From: Arthrobacter sp. C9C5
Lineage (GTDB): Bacteria > Actinomycetota > Actinomycetes > Actinomycetales > Micrococcaceae
Length of the DNA: 34,970 nt
NCBI RefSeq assembly: GCF_013359735.1
Contig: NZ_JABFMX010000026.1
Span: 7,455-42,424 of the forward strand
Direction: 5' to 3'
Shown here: positions 7,361 through 16,049 of the stretch, in pieces
Position numbering within the stretch: the stretch's first letter is position 1
Layout: every line of letters starts with the position of its first letter
Made by a program: the position numbers and the translations under genes
Notes under the pieces: model-generated
Databases searched by the model: none
Seen by the model: the letters and a program-made list of their open reading frames with translations, nothing else
What the model was told of the DNA's origin: nothing

Positions 7361-8044
7361 TTGAACTCATCTCGCTGCGGTGGTCGCCGGACCGCCCTCA
7401 GGACCACGACGGCGGCGCTCGGCGCAGCCGCCACCCTCGCCCTCAGCCTTGGTGCGGCCCCCGCGTTCGCAGACGATGCCTCAACGCCGGCCCCTGATCC
7501 CATCGTGATCGTGGAACCAGCACCTTCCGATCCCGCTCCGGCGCCGGTTGAGCCGGCTCCTGCTCCCGCGCCGACCACGCCCGCAGCTCCGGCTCCGGCG
7601 CCCGCCCCGGCGCCTGCGCCGTCGTCGCCGGCGCCCGCCCCGGTGGTGCCGGTAGTTCCGCCTGCCGGATCCGCCCCTGCAGCACCGATTTACTTGCCAC
7701 CGGTACCGGCGGTTCAGCCGCCCGTTCCGGCGGCTCCGGTTGTTCCCCCAGCGGAGCCCGCACCGACCGTCGAGGAAAGCACGCCAACGCCGACGGCGAC
7801 TCCCTCGGCTAAAGCCTCGGCCACGCCAGCGTCGGCTGCCCCTTCGAAGACTTCCGCGCCGCAGCCGGCCAAGGAAGACCCGGTGATCCAATCCTCCCCG
7901 GTCGTCCAGGCTGCGGTGACCGCCGCGGCGGGGAGCCCCTTCGGCGTCCAAGTAGCTACCGTCCTGGTCCTGCTGGCGGCGGGCTTTGCCTACTTCCGGG
8001 CCCTGGGTACCAAAGGCCGCGTGACCTCCAAGGGCGGTCGCTAG
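7361..8044 (+). CDS. Secreted Pro/Ala-rich protein with C-terminal membrane anchor
   Basis: From the TTG start at 7361 the product has 227 residues. Residues 1-37 form a signal peptide ending in APAFA. Residues of about 45-190 are a low-complexity run of Pro, Ala, Val and Ser in PAPAP- and PVVPP-type repeats, turning Ser/Thr-rich (TPTPTATPSAKASATPASAAP) near the end. A hydrophobic segment (VQVATVLVLLAAGFAYFRAL, about 198-217) followed by basic residues would hold it in the membrane. No LPXTG sortase motif is seen. It resembles extended wall-spanning stalks, and the Ser/Thr region could be glycosylated, but no enzyme domain is present. The next gene starts 1 nt after its stop, so it is probably the first gene of the polymer cluster. 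Confidence 0.7.
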   Translation: MNSSRCGGRRTALRTTTAALGAAATLALSLGAAPAFADDASTPAPDPIVIVEPAPSDPAPAPVEPAPAPAPTTPAAPAPAPAPAPAPSSPAPAPVVPVVPPAGSAPAAPIYLPPVPAVQPPVPAAPVVPPAEPAPTVEESTPTPTATPSAKASATPASAAPSKTSAPQPAKEDPVIQSSPVVQAAVTAAAGSPFGVQVATVLVLLAAGFAYFRALGTKGRVTSKGGR

Positions 8045-8045
8045 C

Positions 8046-9311
8046 GTGGCCAGCGGAGTCCGCCCAAATGCTTCCAAATTTCCGGAGGCAGAAGGTCGCC
8101 CCGTAAAGGTCAGCCTGCTGGTCCATTCCTACTGGCCGGAGAGCAGCCCGCCGCAGCGCCGCTGGACGGCCCTGCTGAAGGAATTCTGCGCCTCCGGCTG
8201 GGACATTGAGGTCATCACGCCGGTGGCCCACGGCCCGGCCGGCCGTCGCGAGCTCGCCCCCGAGGTGGCGGGACGCGCGTTCCGGCGCCAGAAGGGCCAG
8301 TTCACCGAGCTGATCCGTCGGGTCCCGTACCTGCCGCACGGGAACTCGCAGCTGACGCGCTTCATCGATCACTGTTTCTCCGCCGCCATGTCCGTTCCGG
8401 CCGGGCTGTTCAGCCGCCGGTCCGACGTCGTCATTGCCACCGCGCCGAGCCTGCCGATTCTTGCCGCCGGTTATCTGCTGGCAAGGCTCCGCCGGGTTCC
8501 CCTGATCGTGGAGATGCGGGACGCCTGGCCGGACCTGGCCCGCGACTCGCGCATGGTGAAGGGCCGCGTCAAGAGCGTGGTTGAGGTGGCCGTCGATTTC
8601 ATCCAGCATCGAGCCGACCTGGTAGTTACCGTGACCGAAGGATTCGCCGAGACCCTGCGCGGACGCGGCATTAAGAACGTCGCAACTGTCAGCAACGGGT
8701 TGCATGTGGACACCATCCCGGTGCTGTCCCCGCCGGAGCCGGAACGCGAGACCTTTGAGGCGCTTTACCTCGGCAACCACGGTGCCAGCCAGCGCCTGGA
8801 AGTCATTATCCGCGCCAGTGCGCTGGTGGGTGACAGCATGCACCTGCATTTGGTGGGGGACGGCACGCGGAAGCCGGCACTGCAAAAGCTGGCGCGGGAG
8901 CTCAACGCCCCGGTGACCTTCCACCCGTCCCTGCATGGTCCGGATGTGCTGGAGCGCTACGCCTCTGCCGATACCTGCATCGTCTCGTTGAGGGACGACT
9001 GGAAGTCGTTCGAGACGACCGTCCCGTCCAAGACTTACGAGGTCTTGTCCCTGGGCCGCCACGTCACGGCAATCGTCATTGGCGAAGCCGCCCGCATCAT
9101 CACGGATGCCCAGGCCGGCGACATCGTGCCCAGCGGTGCGGAGGCTGTGGCGGAACTGTGGCGCGAGCTAGCCGCCGACCGCTCCCGCTTGGTGCGGGAC
9201 GAGACCAGCCGGCAGTGGGTCAAGGAACACGCCGACTATTCCCTGCTGGCGGAGCAGTACATGGAGCTGATCGCAAAACTGCTCAACCGGGAGCCGGTCG
9301 CTTCCCGATGA
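8046..9311 (+). CDS. GT4-like glycosyltransferase (GT-B fold)
   Basis: A 421-residue cytoplasmic glycosyltransferase that should use a nucleotide sugar and a lipid-linked acceptor; sugar and linkage cannot be read from sequence. The N-terminal half has the family opening VSLLVHSYWPESSPPQRR, then IVEMRDAWPDLA, and VSNGLHVD at the domain hinge. The C-terminal nucleotide-binding half has EALYLGNHG, LHLVGDGTRKPALQKLA and PSKTYEVLSLGRHV (about residues 327-340), equivalent to the Glu-rich donor loop. It resembles WbuB/WcaI-type enzymes. The start GTG 8046 is taken because it sits 1 nt after the previous stop; the conserved part begins about 20 residues later, so a later start is possible. The stop overlaps the next gene by 4 nt (ATGA). 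Confidence 0.85.
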   Translation: MASGVRPNASKFPEAEGRPVKVSLLVHSYWPESSPPQRRWTALLKEFCASGWDIEVITPVAHGPAGRRELAPEVAGRAFRRQKGQFTELIRRVPYLPHGNSQLTRFIDHCFSAAMSVPAGLFSRRSDVVIATAPSLPILAAGYLLARLRRVPLIVEMRDAWPDLARDSRMVKGRVKSVVEVAVDFIQHRADLVVTVTEGFAETLRGRGIKNVATVSNGLHVDTIPVLSPPEPERETFEALYLGNHGASQRLEVIIRASALVGDSMHLHLVGDGTRKPALQKLARELNAPVTFHPSLHGPDVLERYASADTCIVSLRDDWKSFETTVPSKTYEVLSLGRHVTAIVIGEAARIITDAQAGDIVPSGAEAVAELWRELAADRSRLVRDETSRQWVKEHADYSLLAEQYMELIAKLLNREPVASR

Positions 9312-11041
9312 CCCAGCTCTTCCGCAATATCCGGCTGGCCGCGGGGGTGGCTGGCACCCATCTGAGCGACGATCCGTTCTTGCTGCTCCTGCAGCTCAGC
9401 CGCCGGCTTCCAGCCCGGCTGGTAGGGCCCCTCGCAGCGGGAGTCACGCGCCTGGCCCCGGGGGACTCGGCTGCAATTGCCGTTTTGCTCGCTTCGCTGG
9501 TACAAGGCGACGCCGCCGAGGTTGAGCGACGGCTCCTGCTCGCCTCCGCCGCCGCGGGGGAGCCCGCCCGGCGCCTCGCCGACGTGGCACTCGCCGCCCA
9601 GCTGCCTGACTTGGCCGATGACTTTCTCGGCCGCGCGGAAGGCGCGCCGGGACTGGAAGGTGCCCGCGCCCGCCGATTCTGGTACGACGGCGCCGTCAGC
9701 GACGCCGTCGCGGTCCTGGCGCGTGATGGCCGCGCGCGACGTGGCCAGCGAGCCCGGCTGGCCGCTGAACTGAGCGTCCTCAACGGCGCGGCACCGGTAC
9801 TGGACCGCGTGGACTACACCGCCGTCCCGGGGCGCGTGCTGCATCTGCTCACCAACTCGCTGCCGCATACCTCCAGCGGCTATGCGCAGCGTTCCCACTC
9901 CATCCTCGCCGCGCAACAGGCTGCCGGCTGGGACGTCCAGGCGGTGACCAGGTTGGGCTATCCCGTCCAAGTGGGCAAGATCCTCGCCAAGCCACTCGAC
10001 GTGGTGGACGGCGTCCGCTACCGGCGGCTCCTCCCGGCGCAGCTGGCTGCAACCATGGATGCACGGCTGCAGCAACAGGCCGCGGAACTGCTGGACGTCG
10101 TGTTGGAGTTCCGGCCCAGCATGTTGCACACCACGACCCACTTCGTGAACGCCCTGGTGGTCCGTGCCGTGGCCCAGGCCGTGGGCATTCCGTGGGTGTA
10201 CGAGGTGCGTGGGCAACTGGCCGACACCTGGGCCTCGACGCGGGGACCGGCGGCCAAGCAAAGCGAACGCTACCGACTGTTCCAGCAACGCGAGGCTGAG
10301 GTCATGCGGAATGCCGACTTGGTAGTGACACTGGGCGGTGCCATGAAGGCCAACATCGTCGCAGCCGGCATTCCGGGAGGCAAAGTCCTTATTGCCCCGA
10401 ACGCCGTGGGTGGCGATTTTCTTGCCGAACCCCTGGACACCGCCTCCGCACGCCGTGCGCTTGGCCTTAACGAAGCCGGCCAGTACATCGGGACTGTGAG
10501 CAGTTTGGTAGCCTATGAAGGCCTCGATTGCTTGATCGAGGCATTTGTACTGCTCGCCCCGCGCCTGCCGGACTTGAAGCTGCTGATTGTGGGAGACGGC
10601 GTCTCCCGCCCCGCGCTTGAGGTTCAAGCCCGCCAGTCAGGCTATGGCGACCGCATCATTTTCACCGGGCGGGTACCGCGCGATCAGGCGGTGCGCTACC
10701 ACCAGGCTTTGGATGTCTTTGTGGTGCCACGCAAGGACCTCGCAGTGACCCAGTCCGTGACGCCCCTCAAACCAGTGGAAGCATTGGCTTGTGCCCGCCC
10801 GGTGGTGGCGAGCAAGCTGCCGGCCCTGGCGGAAATCGTCGAGGACGGGGTGACCGGACGCTTGGCCACAGCTGACGATCCGGTGGCGTTGTCTGAGGCG
10901 GTGAGGGAATTGCTGTCGAACCCTGAGCTTGCGGAGCGAATGGGCGCGGCGGGCCGGTCCCGGGTATTGAGGGAAAGAACATGGGCTGCCAACGTGGCGG
11001 CCTTGGCAGCAGAGCTGGGAAAGCTGGGAGTGACCATCTGA
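9308..11041 (+). CDS. GT4 glycosyltransferase with an extra N-terminal region
   Basis: Product of 577 residues from ATG 9308, which overlaps the previous stop (ATGA). Residues 1-170 are Ala/Leu/Arg-rich, apparently helical, without a known domain. The GT-B part starts near residue 175 with VLHLLTNSLPHTSSGYAQR, a phrase typical of GT4 enzymes that open with a Ser-Gly acceptor loop. PWVYEVRGQLADTWAS and LIAPNAVGGDF follow. The donor half contains IGTVSSLVAYEGLDCLIEAF, LLIVGDGVSRPALE and the E-x7-E type loop PLKPVEALACARPVVAS at about residue 489. Acceptor and sugar are unknown. Its stop shares bases with the start of the ABC permease (TGATG), so it is coupled to polymer export. Confidence 0.87.
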   Translation: MTQLFRNIRLAAGVAGTHLSDDPFLLLLQLSRRLPARLVGPLAAGVTRLAPGDSAAIAVLLASLVQGDAAEVERRLLLASAAAGEPARRLADVALAAQLPDLADDFLGRAEGAPGLEGARARRFWYDGAVSDAVAVLARDGRARRGQRARLAAELSVLNGAAPVLDRVDYTAVPGRVLHLLTNSLPHTSSGYAQRSHSILAAQQAAGWDVQAVTRLGYPVQVGKILAKPLDVVDGVRYRRLLPAQLAATMDARLQQQAAELLDVVLEFRPSMLHTTTHFVNALVVRAVAQAVGIPWVYEVRGQLADTWASTRGPAAKQSERYRLFQQREAEVMRNADLVVTLGGAMKANIVAAGIPGGKVLIAPNAVGGDFLAEPLDTASARRALGLNEAGQYIGTVSSLVAYEGLDCLIEAFVLLAPRLPDLKLLIVGDGVSRPALEVQARQSGYGDRIIFTGRVPRDQAVRYHQALDVFVVPRKDLAVTQSVTPLKPVEALACARPVVASKLPALAEIVEDGVTGRLATADDPVALSEAVRELLSNPELAERMGAAGRSRVLRERTWAANVAALAAELGKLGVTI

Positions 11042-11919
11042 TGAGCATCAAGGAACAGGCTGAGGCTCCCACCGTCTCCGTGCCCGTGAACCTCGCCCGG
11101 CTGAGCAAGGTGGGTCAGCGGCCCGATTTGCTGGATTACTTGGTGCAGCTCTGGGACCGGCGGAGTTTTATTTACTTCGATGCCCGGTCACGCGTTGCCA
11201 GCGGTCACGACAAGACGAACCTGGGAATCGCTTGGTTGGTCCTCACCCCGTTGCTGAACGGCTTGAGTTTCTACCTGATCTTCGGCCTCTTACTGGGCAC
11301 AAGCAAGGGCATCGACAATTTCATCGGCTACCTGCTGATTGGTACTTTCACCTTCCAAATGAGCACCCGTTCCATCACCGGAGGGGCGAAGTCGCTGACC
11401 AGCAACACGTCCATGATCCGAGCCTTCCAGTTTCCGCGGGCGGCACTGCCGCTCGCGGTTAATGTCCGGGAACTGTTGTCCAACATCCCGGTGACCATCG
11501 TGATGCTGCTCTTCATCATCTTCACGGCCCCGGCCGAGGTAATCTCCTGGCGCTGGCTGCTGATCTTCCCTGCGATTGCTCTGCAGTTCTTTTTCAATCT
11601 GGGGATCGGGATGCTGCTGGCTCCACTCCTCTTGCGGGTCCCAGACCTCGGGATGTTGCTCTCCTTTGTGATGCGCCTGTGGATGTACGCCTCTGCGGTC
11701 TTCTTCGCAGAGGACCGCTTCGACAATCACCCGGTCCTCCGCACCATCATGGATTACAACCCCGTATACCTGGTCATCAAGATCATCCGTGACTCGGTGC
11801 TGTACGACACCACTCCTTCCTGGCGCACGTGGGCTGTGTTGTCCATCTGGGCACTGGCGTCGGTGGCTGTGGGGCTCATAGTTTTCTGGCGCGGAGAGGA
11901 GCGATATGGACGTGTCTGA
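11041..11919 (+). CDS. wzm: ABC-2 polysaccharide exporter, permease subunit (Wzm/TagG type)
   Basis: Membrane half of an ABC transporter that moves a finished or growing lipid-linked glycan across the cytoplasmic membrane. The 292-residue protein has an N-terminal cytoplasmic segment with LWDRRSFIYFDARSRVASGH, then about six hydrophobic segments (for example LGIAWLVLTPLLNGLSFYLI, TIVMLLFIIFTAPAEV, LLIFPAIALQFFFNLGIG, and the last helix near WAVLSIWALASVAVG). The spacing and the NPVYLVIKIIRDSVLYD loop before the last helix match the ABC-2/TagG family. Start ATG 11041. It overlaps the ATPase gene by 14 nt. With no Wzx or Wzy seen, export by this ABC system is the only route visible in the window. 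Confidence 0.9.
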   Translation: MSIKEQAEAPTVSVPVNLARLSKVGQRPDLLDYLVQLWDRRSFIYFDARSRVASGHDKTNLGIAWLVLTPLLNGLSFYLIFGLLLGTSKGIDNFIGYLLIGTFTFQMSTRSITGGAKSLTSNTSMIRAFQFPRAALPLAVNVRELLSNIPVTIVMLLFIIFTAPAEVISWRWLLIFPAIALQFFFNLGIGMLLAPLLLRVPDLGMLLSFVMRLWMYASAVFFAEDRFDNHPVLRTIMDYNPVYLVIKIIRDSVLYDTTPSWRTWAVLSIWALASVAVGLIVFWRGEERYGRV

Positions 11920-12805
11920 GGTTTCGGAGGTATCCGGAAAGCCGCTGACGGATCCCACCGTGGTGGTGGACGAAATATCGGTCGTTTACCGGACCAAAAA
12001 TCAGTCAGGAGGAAGGACAAATGCTCCGACGTCCGGACTGAAGGCATGGCGGGCCTCCCGCCGCGGCGATGCCCAGGTGCGGACGACGGCGCTGAGCAAA
12101 GTGTCCTTCGTGGCCCATCAAGGGGACTCCATTGGCGTTATCGGCCGCAATGGCTCCGGCAAGAGCACCCTGATGAAGGTGCTGGCGGGCCTGATAATTC
12201 CGGACGAGGGTACGGTCTATGCCGCCAGCAATCCGGTTCTGCTCGGTGTCAACGCGGCCCTGATCACTTCCATGTCTGGCGCACAGAACATCCGCTTGGG
12301 TTGTTTGGCGATGGGGATGAGCCACGCTGAAGTTGATGCGAAGTTCGATGACATCGTCGAAATGTCCGGCTTGGAACACGAGATCTACCACCCGATGAAG
12401 TCGTATTCCTCTGGCATGGGCGCCCGTCTCCGCTTTGCGATCGCCGCTGCCGTGGACCCGGAGATCCTCCTCGTGGACGAAGCGCTCAATACCGGTGACG
12501 CGCAGTTCAAGGACCGCTCCAAAAAGCGGATGGAGCAAGTGACTAACCAGGCGGGAACCGTGTTTGTGGTCAGCCACAGCCTGGGGACGATTACCGACAT
12601 GTGCAACCGCGCCATCTGGATCGACAAGGGCGACTTCATTATGGATGGAACCCCCGAAGATGTGGCCAAGGAATATAAGAACTTCATCTGGCGCATCAAC
12701 GAGGGCAATGCCGACTATGGCCGAAAGATCCGCGCCGAGCTGATGGCGAGCTTGCCGGAAATGCGCACCACGCTGCTGCCCAACGGCTGGAAGCGGTCCC
12801 GCTAA
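11906..12805 (+). CDS. wzt: ABC polysaccharide exporter, ATPase subunit (Wzt/TagH type)
   Basis: ATPase partner of the preceding permease. The 299 residues have Walker A GRNGSGKST (80-88), the signature YSSGM (167-171) in place of the canonical LSGGQ, as is typical of Wzt/TagH, Walker B ILLVDEA (187-193) followed by LNTGD, and the switch His224 in VVSHS. The protein ends about 65 residues after the switch. The long C-terminal carbohydrate-binding domain of some Wzt proteins is absent, so recognition of a special chain-end cap by this subunit is not expected. An insertion of about 30 residues (near 30-60, KNQSGGRTNAPTSG) lies between the first strands. The start ATG 11906 has GAGAGGAG just upstream. 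Confidence 0.92.
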   Translation: MDVSEVSEVSGKPLTDPTVVVDEISVVYRTKNQSGGRTNAPTSGLKAWRASRRGDAQVRTTALSKVSFVAHQGDSIGVIGRNGSGKSTLMKVLAGLIIPDEGTVYAASNPVLLGVNAALITSMSGAQNIRLGCLAMGMSHAEVDAKFDDIVEMSGLEHEIYHPMKSYSSGMGARLRFAIAAAVDPEILLVDEALNTGDAQFKDRSKKRMEQVTNQAGTVFVVSHSLGTITDMCNRAIWIDKGDFIMDGTPEDVAKEYKNFIWRINEGNADYGRKIRAELMASLPEMRTTLLPNGWKRSR

Positions 12806-12808
12806 GCC

Positions 12809-14731
12809 ATGGGATTTCGAGACAAAACTGCCTACTGGCGCCGCGCCCTGTGGCATGCCCGCCAAGGCGGCATGGGACAGGTCAAAAGCTACCTGCATCG
12901 CAGCGGATCCGAGCGTGACGAGGCCAGCCTGGCCGGCGTCCGGGGCGCGGAGGGCGCGTGGCGCGGGCTGGGACGTGGCCGTCGCCTTGTTTTTAGGGAG
13001 GCGTCCATCGGTGCGGGGCAGCCGCGCAACCCCCAATTGCGCGTCGGCATCATCATGGATGATTTTTCCGCGGCGGCGTTTTCCGCCGAGTGGACCGTCG
13101 TCGCGCTCAGGCCGGACAGCTGGGAGGTCCAGCTCCGTGACGAGGCGCTGGACTTCGTCGTTGTCGAGTCCGCCTGGGCTGGGAACGCCGGGCTGTGGCG
13201 GGGCAAAATCACTGGCCCCGCAGGACCCTCGAGCGCTTTCCGTGAACTGATCGCAGGCTGCCGGGCGGCCGAACTGCCGGCGGTCTTCTGGAACAAGGAG
13301 GATCCGCCGCACTACGAGGACTTCCTCCCCGCCGCCAGACTGTTCGATCACGTCTTCACCACCGACGCGAACATGCTCCCACGCTACCGGTCGGACCTGG
13401 GCCACAGCCGGGTATCCGTGCTGCCCTTCGCAGCGCAGCCGCGGATCCACAACCCCGCCAGGCCCCGGCACGGTTGGCACGCCCGGGAGGTCGCCTTCGC
13501 CGGGATGTATTTTGCCCACAAGTATGAGGACCGCCGGCGGCAGATGGACTATCTGCTGGGCGCGGCCGTGGACGCGACGGCGGGTAAACGCCCGGGGTTC
13601 GAGATCTTTTCGCGGCAGCTGGGCGGGGAACCGCAGTACCAGTTCCCCGGACTTCTCAAGAAGCATGTGGTGGGGTCGCTGTCCTATAAGCAGATGCTCA
13701 CCGCCTACAAGGCGTACAAGGTGTTCCTCAACGTCAACTCCGTTACGGACTCGCCATCGATGTGCGCCCGGAGGATTTTTGAGATCACGGCGGCCGGGAC
13801 GTGCGTAGTGTCAACCCCCAGCGTGGCCATCACGGAGTTCTTCCCGGAGGGAGAGATTCCCACGGCGGAGACCCGCGAGGCCGCCACCCACCTGCTGAAG
13901 GCCCTCACCGCCAACCCGGACTATGCACAACGCCTCGTCCACAAGGCCCAGCGCAGGATCTGGGCCGAGCACACGTACAGCCATCGGGCGCAGGCCATCG
14001 CGGCGGCTGCGCAGCCTGCGTTGTCCTCACCGGCAGCCCGGCCCCAGGTATCCGTCCTGGTGTCAAGTTTCCGGCCGCAGCAGCTGGACCATGTCCTTGC
14101 CGGTGTTGCCGCCCAGCAGGGAGTCGATGTCCAACTGGTCTACCTCGCCCATGGCTTTGAGCTCGACGACGCCGTGTTCCGGCGAAAGTGCCTCGAAGTC
14201 GGCATAGCCGACGTCGTCGTCCTCCAGGAACCGCAGCAGACGACGCTAGGTGAGTGCCTCAATTCCCTCGTAGAGCGCGCGGACGGCCGGTTCGCCACCA
14301 AATGGGACGACGACGACGTCTACAGCCCGCTCTACCTGGGCGACCAGGTCCACGCTTTGATGTACTCCGAAGCCGAGGTGGTGGGCAAGCGGGCGCACTA
14401 CATGCACCTTGCCGGTGCCGGGGCGACCATCCTGCGAAATCCGCAGCTGGAGCACCGATACGTCGAAGCCGTCTCCGGTCCCACGATTTTCACCGCCACG
14501 GACACGTTCCGACGTTTTCCTTTCGAGCCGCTGCAACGCGGAGAAGATTCGCGCTTCCTTAGCGACGTGATCGAGGCGGGTGGCCGGATCTACTCGGCGG
14601 ACCGATTCAACTACTGCCAGATGCGCAGCGCTGACGTGTCCTCGCACACCTGGCCCATTACCAATGAAGAGCTCTTGGCTTCTTCAAAGATTCAGTTCTT
14701 CGGTTCGCCCGAAGACCACATTTCTGTTTAG
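12809..14731 (+). CDS. Two-domain glycosyltransferase: CgeB-like GT-B plus GT2
   Basis: A 640-residue fusion. Residues of about 75-400 resemble CgeB/DUF3880-type glycosyltransferases: VFWNKEDPPHYEDFL (159-173), FDHVFTTDANML, VLPFAAQPRIHNP (204-216), VAFAGMYFAHKYEDRRRQM, and a donor-site part with SPSMCARRIFEITAAGTCVVST (315-336). Residues of about 412-630 are a GT2 (GT-A) domain beginning VSVLVSSFRPQQLDHVL, with a metal-binding acidic cluster KWDDDDVYSP at 500-503. Two active sites in one chain would allow addition of two sugars, or alternating additions, without release. The C-terminal GT2 half is a paralogue of the one at 16883-18754. Start ATG 12809 lies 3 nt after the ATPase stop. Confidence 0.82.
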   Translation: MGFRDKTAYWRRALWHARQGGMGQVKSYLHRSGSERDEASLAGVRGAEGAWRGLGRGRRLVFREASIGAGQPRNPQLRVGIIMDDFSAAAFSAEWTVVALRPDSWEVQLRDEALDFVVVESAWAGNAGLWRGKITGPAGPSSAFRELIAGCRAAELPAVFWNKEDPPHYEDFLPAARLFDHVFTTDANMLPRYRSDLGHSRVSVLPFAAQPRIHNPARPRHGWHAREVAFAGMYFAHKYEDRRRQMDYLLGAAVDATAGKRPGFEIFSRQLGGEPQYQFPGLLKKHVVGSLSYKQMLTAYKAYKVFLNVNSVTDSPSMCARRIFEITAAGTCVVSTPSVAITEFFPEGEIPTAETREAATHLLKALTANPDYAQRLVHKAQRRIWAEHTYSHRAQAIAAAAQPALSSPAARPQVSVLVSSFRPQQLDHVLAGVAAQQGVDVQLVYLAHGFELDDAVFRRKCLEVGIADVVVLQEPQQTTLGECLNSLVERADGRFATKWDDDDVYSPLYLGDQVHALMYSEAEVVGKRAHYMHLAGAGATILRNPQLEHRYVEAVSGPTIFTATDTFRRFPFEPLQRGEDSRFLSDVIEAGGRIYSADRFNYCQMRSADVSSHTWPITNEELLASSKIQFFGSPEDHISV

Positions 14732-14738
14732 GGGAGAC

Positions 14739-16049
14739 ATGGACGAGACGATTTTTGATGTTGCGGTCATCGGACTCGGCTACATCGGCCTGCCCACGGC
14801 GGCCAGTTTTGCGGCCAAGGGCAAGCACGTGGCCGGCATCGACGTGAAGCAGTCGACCGTTGACGCTGTCAACCGCGGCGAAGTGCCCTTTGTGGAGCCC
14901 GACATGGCTGTGGTGGTCTCCGGCGCGGTCAACCTGGGGTACTTGGTGGCCATGACCACGGTGCCGGCCGCGGATGCATACATTATCGCCGTGCCCACCC
15001 CGCTGGCCGAGGGCAAAGGCGCTGACCTTTCCTACCTCCGCAGCGCCGTTGAGGCGCTGGCGCCGAAGCTCCGAGGCGGCGAGCTGGTGGTCCTGGAATC
15101 GACTTCACCTCCGGGAACCACGGAGCGCTTGGGTGCCTACCTCATGGAACTCCGCCCGGACCTGTCCCTCGACGCCGCCGGCGGCCACGGGCAGGTGCAC
15201 GTGGTGCATTCCCCGGAACGCGTGCTGCCCGGACGCATCATGATTGAGATCGTCACGAATGACCGCGTCATTGGCGGCCTCACGGAGGAAGGCGCACAGC
15301 TGGCCAAGCGGCTCTACGAAGTCATTTGCCAGGGGCAAATCCTGCTGACGGATGCCACCACCGCCGAGATGACCAAGCTGGTGGAGAACACGTTCCGTGA
15401 CGTCAACATCGCCTTCGCCAATGAACTGTCAATCATTTGCGACAAGCTGGGCATCGACGTGTGGAAGCTGATCGAAATGGCGAACCACCACCCGCGCGTC
15501 AACGTGCTGCGCCCCGGTCCCGGCGTCGGCGGGCACTGCATTGCCGTGGACCCGTGGTTCATTGTGGACGCCGTCCCGGAGCACTCCGGCTTGATCCGGA
15601 CCGCCCGGGAGGTCAATGATTCCAAGCCGTTCCACGTGGTCCGGCAGGCAGTGGAAGCCCTTGCCGATAATCCGGGCGCCACCGTTGCGGTCCTGGGTTT
15701 GGCCTTCAAGGCCAATATCGACGACGTCCGCGAGTCCCCGTCGGTGACGATCGTGCAGGAACTCGTGAAGCAGTTGCCGGCGAGCACCATCCTGGTTGTC
15801 GACCCCAACGTCGAGGAACTGCCAGCGGCGCTGGCCGGGTCCGGCCTCTCGCGGCTCCACGGCCAGGTCGAAGCGATAGCCGCGGCAGACCTCGTCATGC
15901 TCCTGGTCGATCACGATGACTTCCTTACCGTTGATCCGGCGTCCCTCGAAGGCAAGCAGGTCATCGACACCAAGGGCATCTGGAACCAGCCCGACGTTGC
16001 GGAAGCGAGCCTCCAGCACATTCCCGTGGGAGCCGGCGTCGGTGGATAG
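14739..16049 (+). CDS. wecC: UDP-N-acetyl-D-mannosamine dehydrogenase-like (WecC family)
   Basis: NAD-dependent enzyme that oxidises a UDP-HexNAc, probably UDP-ManNAc, to its uronic acid in two steps. The 436-residue protein has the N-terminal Rossmann motif GLGYIGLP (12-19), VPTPLAEGKGADLSYL (85-100), ESTSPPGTTE, HSPERVLPGRIM (157-168), and the catalytic cysteine Cys267 in PGPGVGGHCIAVDPWF. GLAFKANIDDVRESPS marks the C-terminal domain. These motifs fit WecC better than UDP-glucose 6-dehydrogenase, although substrate assignment by motif is uncertain. The start ATG 14739 has GGGGAG upstream, partly formed by the preceding stop. The product would give the polymer a negative charge. The matching epimerase (WecB/MnaA) is not in this window and may be encoded elsewhere. 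Confidence 0.87.
   Translation: MDETIFDVAVIGLGYIGLPTAASFAAKGKHVAGIDVKQSTVDAVNRGEVPFVEPDMAVVVSGAVNLGYLVAMTTVPAADAYIIAVPTPLAEGKGADLSYLRSAVEALAPKLRGGELVVLESTSPPGTTERLGAYLMELRPDLSLDAAGGHGQVHVVHSPERVLPGRIMIEIVTNDRVIGGLTEEGAQLAKRLYEVICQGQILLTDATTAEMTKLVENTFRDVNIAFANELSIICDKLGIDVWKLIEMANHHPRVNVLRPGPGVGGHCIAVDPWFIVDAVPEHSGLIRTAREVNDSKPFHVVRQAVEALADNPGATVAVLGLAFKANIDDVRESPSVTIVQELVKQLPASTILVVDPNVEELPAALAGSGLSRLHGQVEAIAAADLVMLLVDHDDFLTVDPASLEGKQVIDTKGIWNQPDVAEASLQHIPVGAGVGG

Noticed and set aside
9236..10627. A 463-residue open frame on the minus strand
   Set aside because: It is antisense to the GT4 gene at 9308-11041, with no signal or motif of its own.
11041..12805. Drug-efflux ABC transporter
   Set aside because: The permease fits the Wzm/TagG type, the ATPase has the YSSGM signature of polysaccharide exporters, and the genes lie between glycosyltransferases.
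12005..13666. A 553-residue open frame on the minus strand
   Set aside because: It lies opposite the exporter ATPase and the two-domain glycosyltransferase, which have clear motifs; it is a mirror frame.
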